DNA from: Methylococcaceae bacterium
GTDB lineage: Bacteria > Pseudomonadota > Gammaproteobacteria > Methylococcales > Methylomonadaceae
Direction of reading: 5' to 3'
Assembly (NCBI GenBank): GCA_030627205.1
Contig: DAOUSN010000018.1
Span: forward strand, 1-46,785
Length of the DNA stretch: 46,785 nt
Position 1 is the stretch's first letter; every line of letters begins with the position of its first letter. Under the pieces are notes generated by a model. It searched no databases. It saw only the letters and a list, made by a program, of their open reading frames with translations, and was not told the DNA's origin. Positions 45,445-46,785 of the stretch are shown here, one piece after another. Both the position numbers and the translations under genes were made by a program.

Positions 45445-46103
45445 AATGCTGTTTGTACCCATTCTTTAAGATGGTAAGGTGATTCAATTAACTCATCAGC
45501 CCCCCAATCATCAGGTTTATCATCCTCGGTTAAATAACCATATATTGCGGCTAATGTTTTCATCTTAGCTATTTTTCCTGCAATAATATCATGTTTTGCA
45601 TCACCTATATAAACACATTCCTCTGGTTTAACCTGAGCTTGTTTACAAGCGGTTAACATAGGTTCTGGATGGGGCTTACTATGCCTAGTGGTATCACCGC
45701 TGATAATACACGCAGCCCGTTTGGTTAATTGTAACGCTTCCATTAAAGGTTGTGTAAAACGCTGATGTTTATTGGTAACAACACCCCATTTAAGTCCTTT
45801 ATCTTCAATGAATTGCAAAACTTCTTCGATGCCTTCAAAAAGTCCACCATACTGAACAATATTATTTTGATAATGAGTTAACATGGTTTCTAAAATCTGA
45901 GCTTGAATTCCTTTATCTGCTGTTATTTTTGATTTTTCAATCATCATAACCGCACCATAAGATATATAAGGTTTGACTTTATTTACTTCGATTATATTAA
46001 ATCCGTGATAGGTTAACGCACTGTTTAAACACGTAATTAAATCAGGTGCGGTATCCACTAATGTTCCATCTAAATCAAACAACACACAATTTAATCTAAA
46101 CAT
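45435..46103 (-). CDS. mupP: HAD phosphatase, probable N-acetylmuramic acid 6-phosphatase (MupP)
   Basis: A 222-residue HAD-superfamily hydrolase: nucleophile D10 and D12 in FDLDGTLVDT, motif II VVTNKH near residue 109, motif III lysine in SGDTTRHSKPHPEP, and motif IV YIGDAKHDIIAGK. By sequence alone it could be phosphoglycolate phosphatase (Gph). Its place between ubiG and yciK matches mupP of Pseudomonas, which dephosphorylates MurNAc-6-P in the wall-recycling route that leads to UDP-MurNAc. That reading is preferred, by context. It starts 3 bp after ubiG ends. Confidence 0.82.
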   Translation of the reverse strand: MFRLNCVLFDLDGTLVDTAPDLITCLNSALTYHGFNIIEVNKVKPYISYGAVMMIEKSKITADKGIQAQILETMLTHYQNNIVQYGGLFEGIEEVLQFIEDKGLKWGVVTNKHQRFTQPLMEALQLTKRAACIISGDTTRHSKPHPEPMLTACKQAQVKPEECVYIGDAKHDIIAGKIAKMKTLAAIYGYLTEDDKPDDWGADELIESPYHLKEWVQTALCY

Positions 46104-46106
46104 GAT

Positions 46107-46785
46107 TTATTGAGTACGTTTAAAAGCGGCAATATAATTTACATCAATATCTTTACCCAAATAGAATTTTTTGGTTATTGGGTTATATTCAATCCCAACC
46201 ATTCCTTGTAATTCTAAACCAGCAGCACGAGCTAATTGGCTTAATTCAGAAGGTTTGATAAAGCTTTTATAAGTATGTGTCCCTTTAGGTAACATTTTCA
46301 ATAAATATTCAGCAGCAACAATGGCAAGTAAATAGGCTTTAGGTTGACGATTTAGAGTTGAAAAAAACACCATGCCATCCGCTTTAATTAATTTTACACA
46401 AGCAGCAATAATTGAGTCAGGATCAGGGACATGTTCTAACATTTCCATACAAGTTACATGGTCAAACATTCCTGAGTGACTTTCTGCTAAAGATTCTACG
46501 CTAATTTTTTGATATTTTGCACTAATCCCTGATTCCAAACCGTGTAAATCAGCAATATCAATTAAATCTTCGCTTAAATCAATGCCTAATGCAATTGCAC
46601 CATTTTTAACCAGTCCTTCGGTTAAAATACCACCTCCACAACCAACATCGACAATTTGCCTGCCATCAAGTTCTGCATAGTCTTTAATAAATTGTAATCG
46701 CAGCGGATTAATATCATGCAAAGTTTTAAATTCACCTTGAAGATCCCACCAGTGTTCAGCTTGTGAACCAAATTTATTAATTTCG
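46107..46785 (-). CDS. ubiG: UbiG, ubiquinone O-methyltransferase (5' end cut off by window)
   Basis: SAM-dependent enzyme doing both O-methylations of ubiquinone synthesis. The frame stays open to the window edge: the edge reads EINKFGSQAEHWWDLQGEF, matching the family N-terminal region, so the TTG at 46721 is internal and not a start. Motif I VDVGCGGGILTEGL and CMEMLEHVPDP are present, and HTYKSFIKPSEL near the end. Only the first 10 to 20 residues are missing. Leads the ubiG-mupP-yciK group. Confidence 0.95.
   Translation of the reverse strand, partial: EINKFGSQAEHWWDLQGEFKTLHDINPLRLQFIKDYAELDGRQIVDVGCGGGILTEGLVKNGAIALGIDLSEDLIDIADLHGLESGISAKYQKISVESLAESHSGMFDHVTCMEMLEHVPDPDSIIAACVKLIKADGMVFFSTLNRQPKAYLLAIVAAEYLLKMLPKGTHTYKSFIKPSELSQLARAAGLELQGMVGIEYNPITKKFYLGKDIDVNYIAAFKRTQ

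Noticed and set aside
46719-46721. TTG as the start of ubiG
   Set aside because: The frame continues upstream to the window edge with conserved UbiG residues (AEHWWDLQGEF).

Overview
The window is 46.8 kb of AT-rich, gene-dense bacterial chromosome, almost entirely housekeeping genes. Gene content points to a Gram-negative gammaproteobacterium: a complete mreBCD-mrdA-mrdB elongation operon with lytic enzymes, the rpsU-(yqeY)-dnaG-rpoD macromolecular-synthesis cluster followed by a CAU tRNA, LpxH for lipid A, the ubiG-mupP-yciK trio and ybeD. Use of AhcY plus an adenosine kinase rather than a visible Pfs/LuxS route, a COG1964-type radical SAM protein, SufT and a bactofilin would fit a Methylococcales- or Thiotrichales-like lineage, but this placement is inference and no methane- or sulfur-oxidation gene is present.

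Layout. 1-2214 (minus): truncated hisA and a multi-cysteine radical SAM protein. 2335-3052 (plus): two possible tiny ORFs and a small lipoprotein. 3111-5360 (minus): comEC. 5427-8813 (plus): a DUF2062 membrane protein, a membrane protein ending in an isolated and degenerate P-type ATPase actuator domain, purT and a lytic transglycosylase. 8814-10362: a small accessory patch holding an IS200/IS605-type end hairpin, two nested palindromic repeats, ORF remnants and a frameshifted PD-(D/E)XK nuclease gene with nonapeptide repeats. 10363-20048 (minus): the cell-wall block ybeD, dat, dacC, rlpA, mltB, mrdB, mrdA, mreD, mreC, mreB. 20173-22551 (plus): gatC, gatA and a Uma2 nuclease where gatB would be expected. 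22781-25465 (minus): a cytidylyltransferase and CDP-alcohol phosphotransferase pair, lpxH and a cyclophilin. 25583-26968 (plus): cysS, separated by a bidirectional terminator from ahcY, metK, a CAU tRNA, rpoD, dnaG, yqeY and rpsU (minus). 34139-35149 (plus): tsaD. 35215-37140 (minus): bactofilin and argH. 37516-41513 (plus): an aromatic amino-acid decarboxylase and an MBOAT/SGNH acylation pair. 41549-46785 (minus): mazG, adenosine kinase, dgkA, gcvH, sufT, yciK, mupP and truncated ubiG.

How the genes work together. The mre/mrd block builds and remodels the rod wall, with MltB, RlpA, DacC and the D-amino-acid transaminase acting on peptidoglycan and its precursors; MupP would recycle MurNAc-6-phosphate. 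MetK, AhcY and AdoK form an activated-methyl cycle in which AhcY releases adenosine and AdoK salvages it. RpsU, DnaG and RpoD couple translation, replication and transcription.

Most unusual points: the actuator-only P-type ATPase relative; mreC, whose conserved N-terminus has only an AUA codon in start position; a frameshift immediately before the likely catalytic Asp of the nuclease gene; two synteny breaks (after ybeD and after gatA) each occupied by a PD-(D/E)XK-family gene; stacked repeats at 8841-9079; a cyclophilin with two plausible start sites; and a cytidylyltransferase/CDP-alcohol phosphotransferase pair of unknown product.
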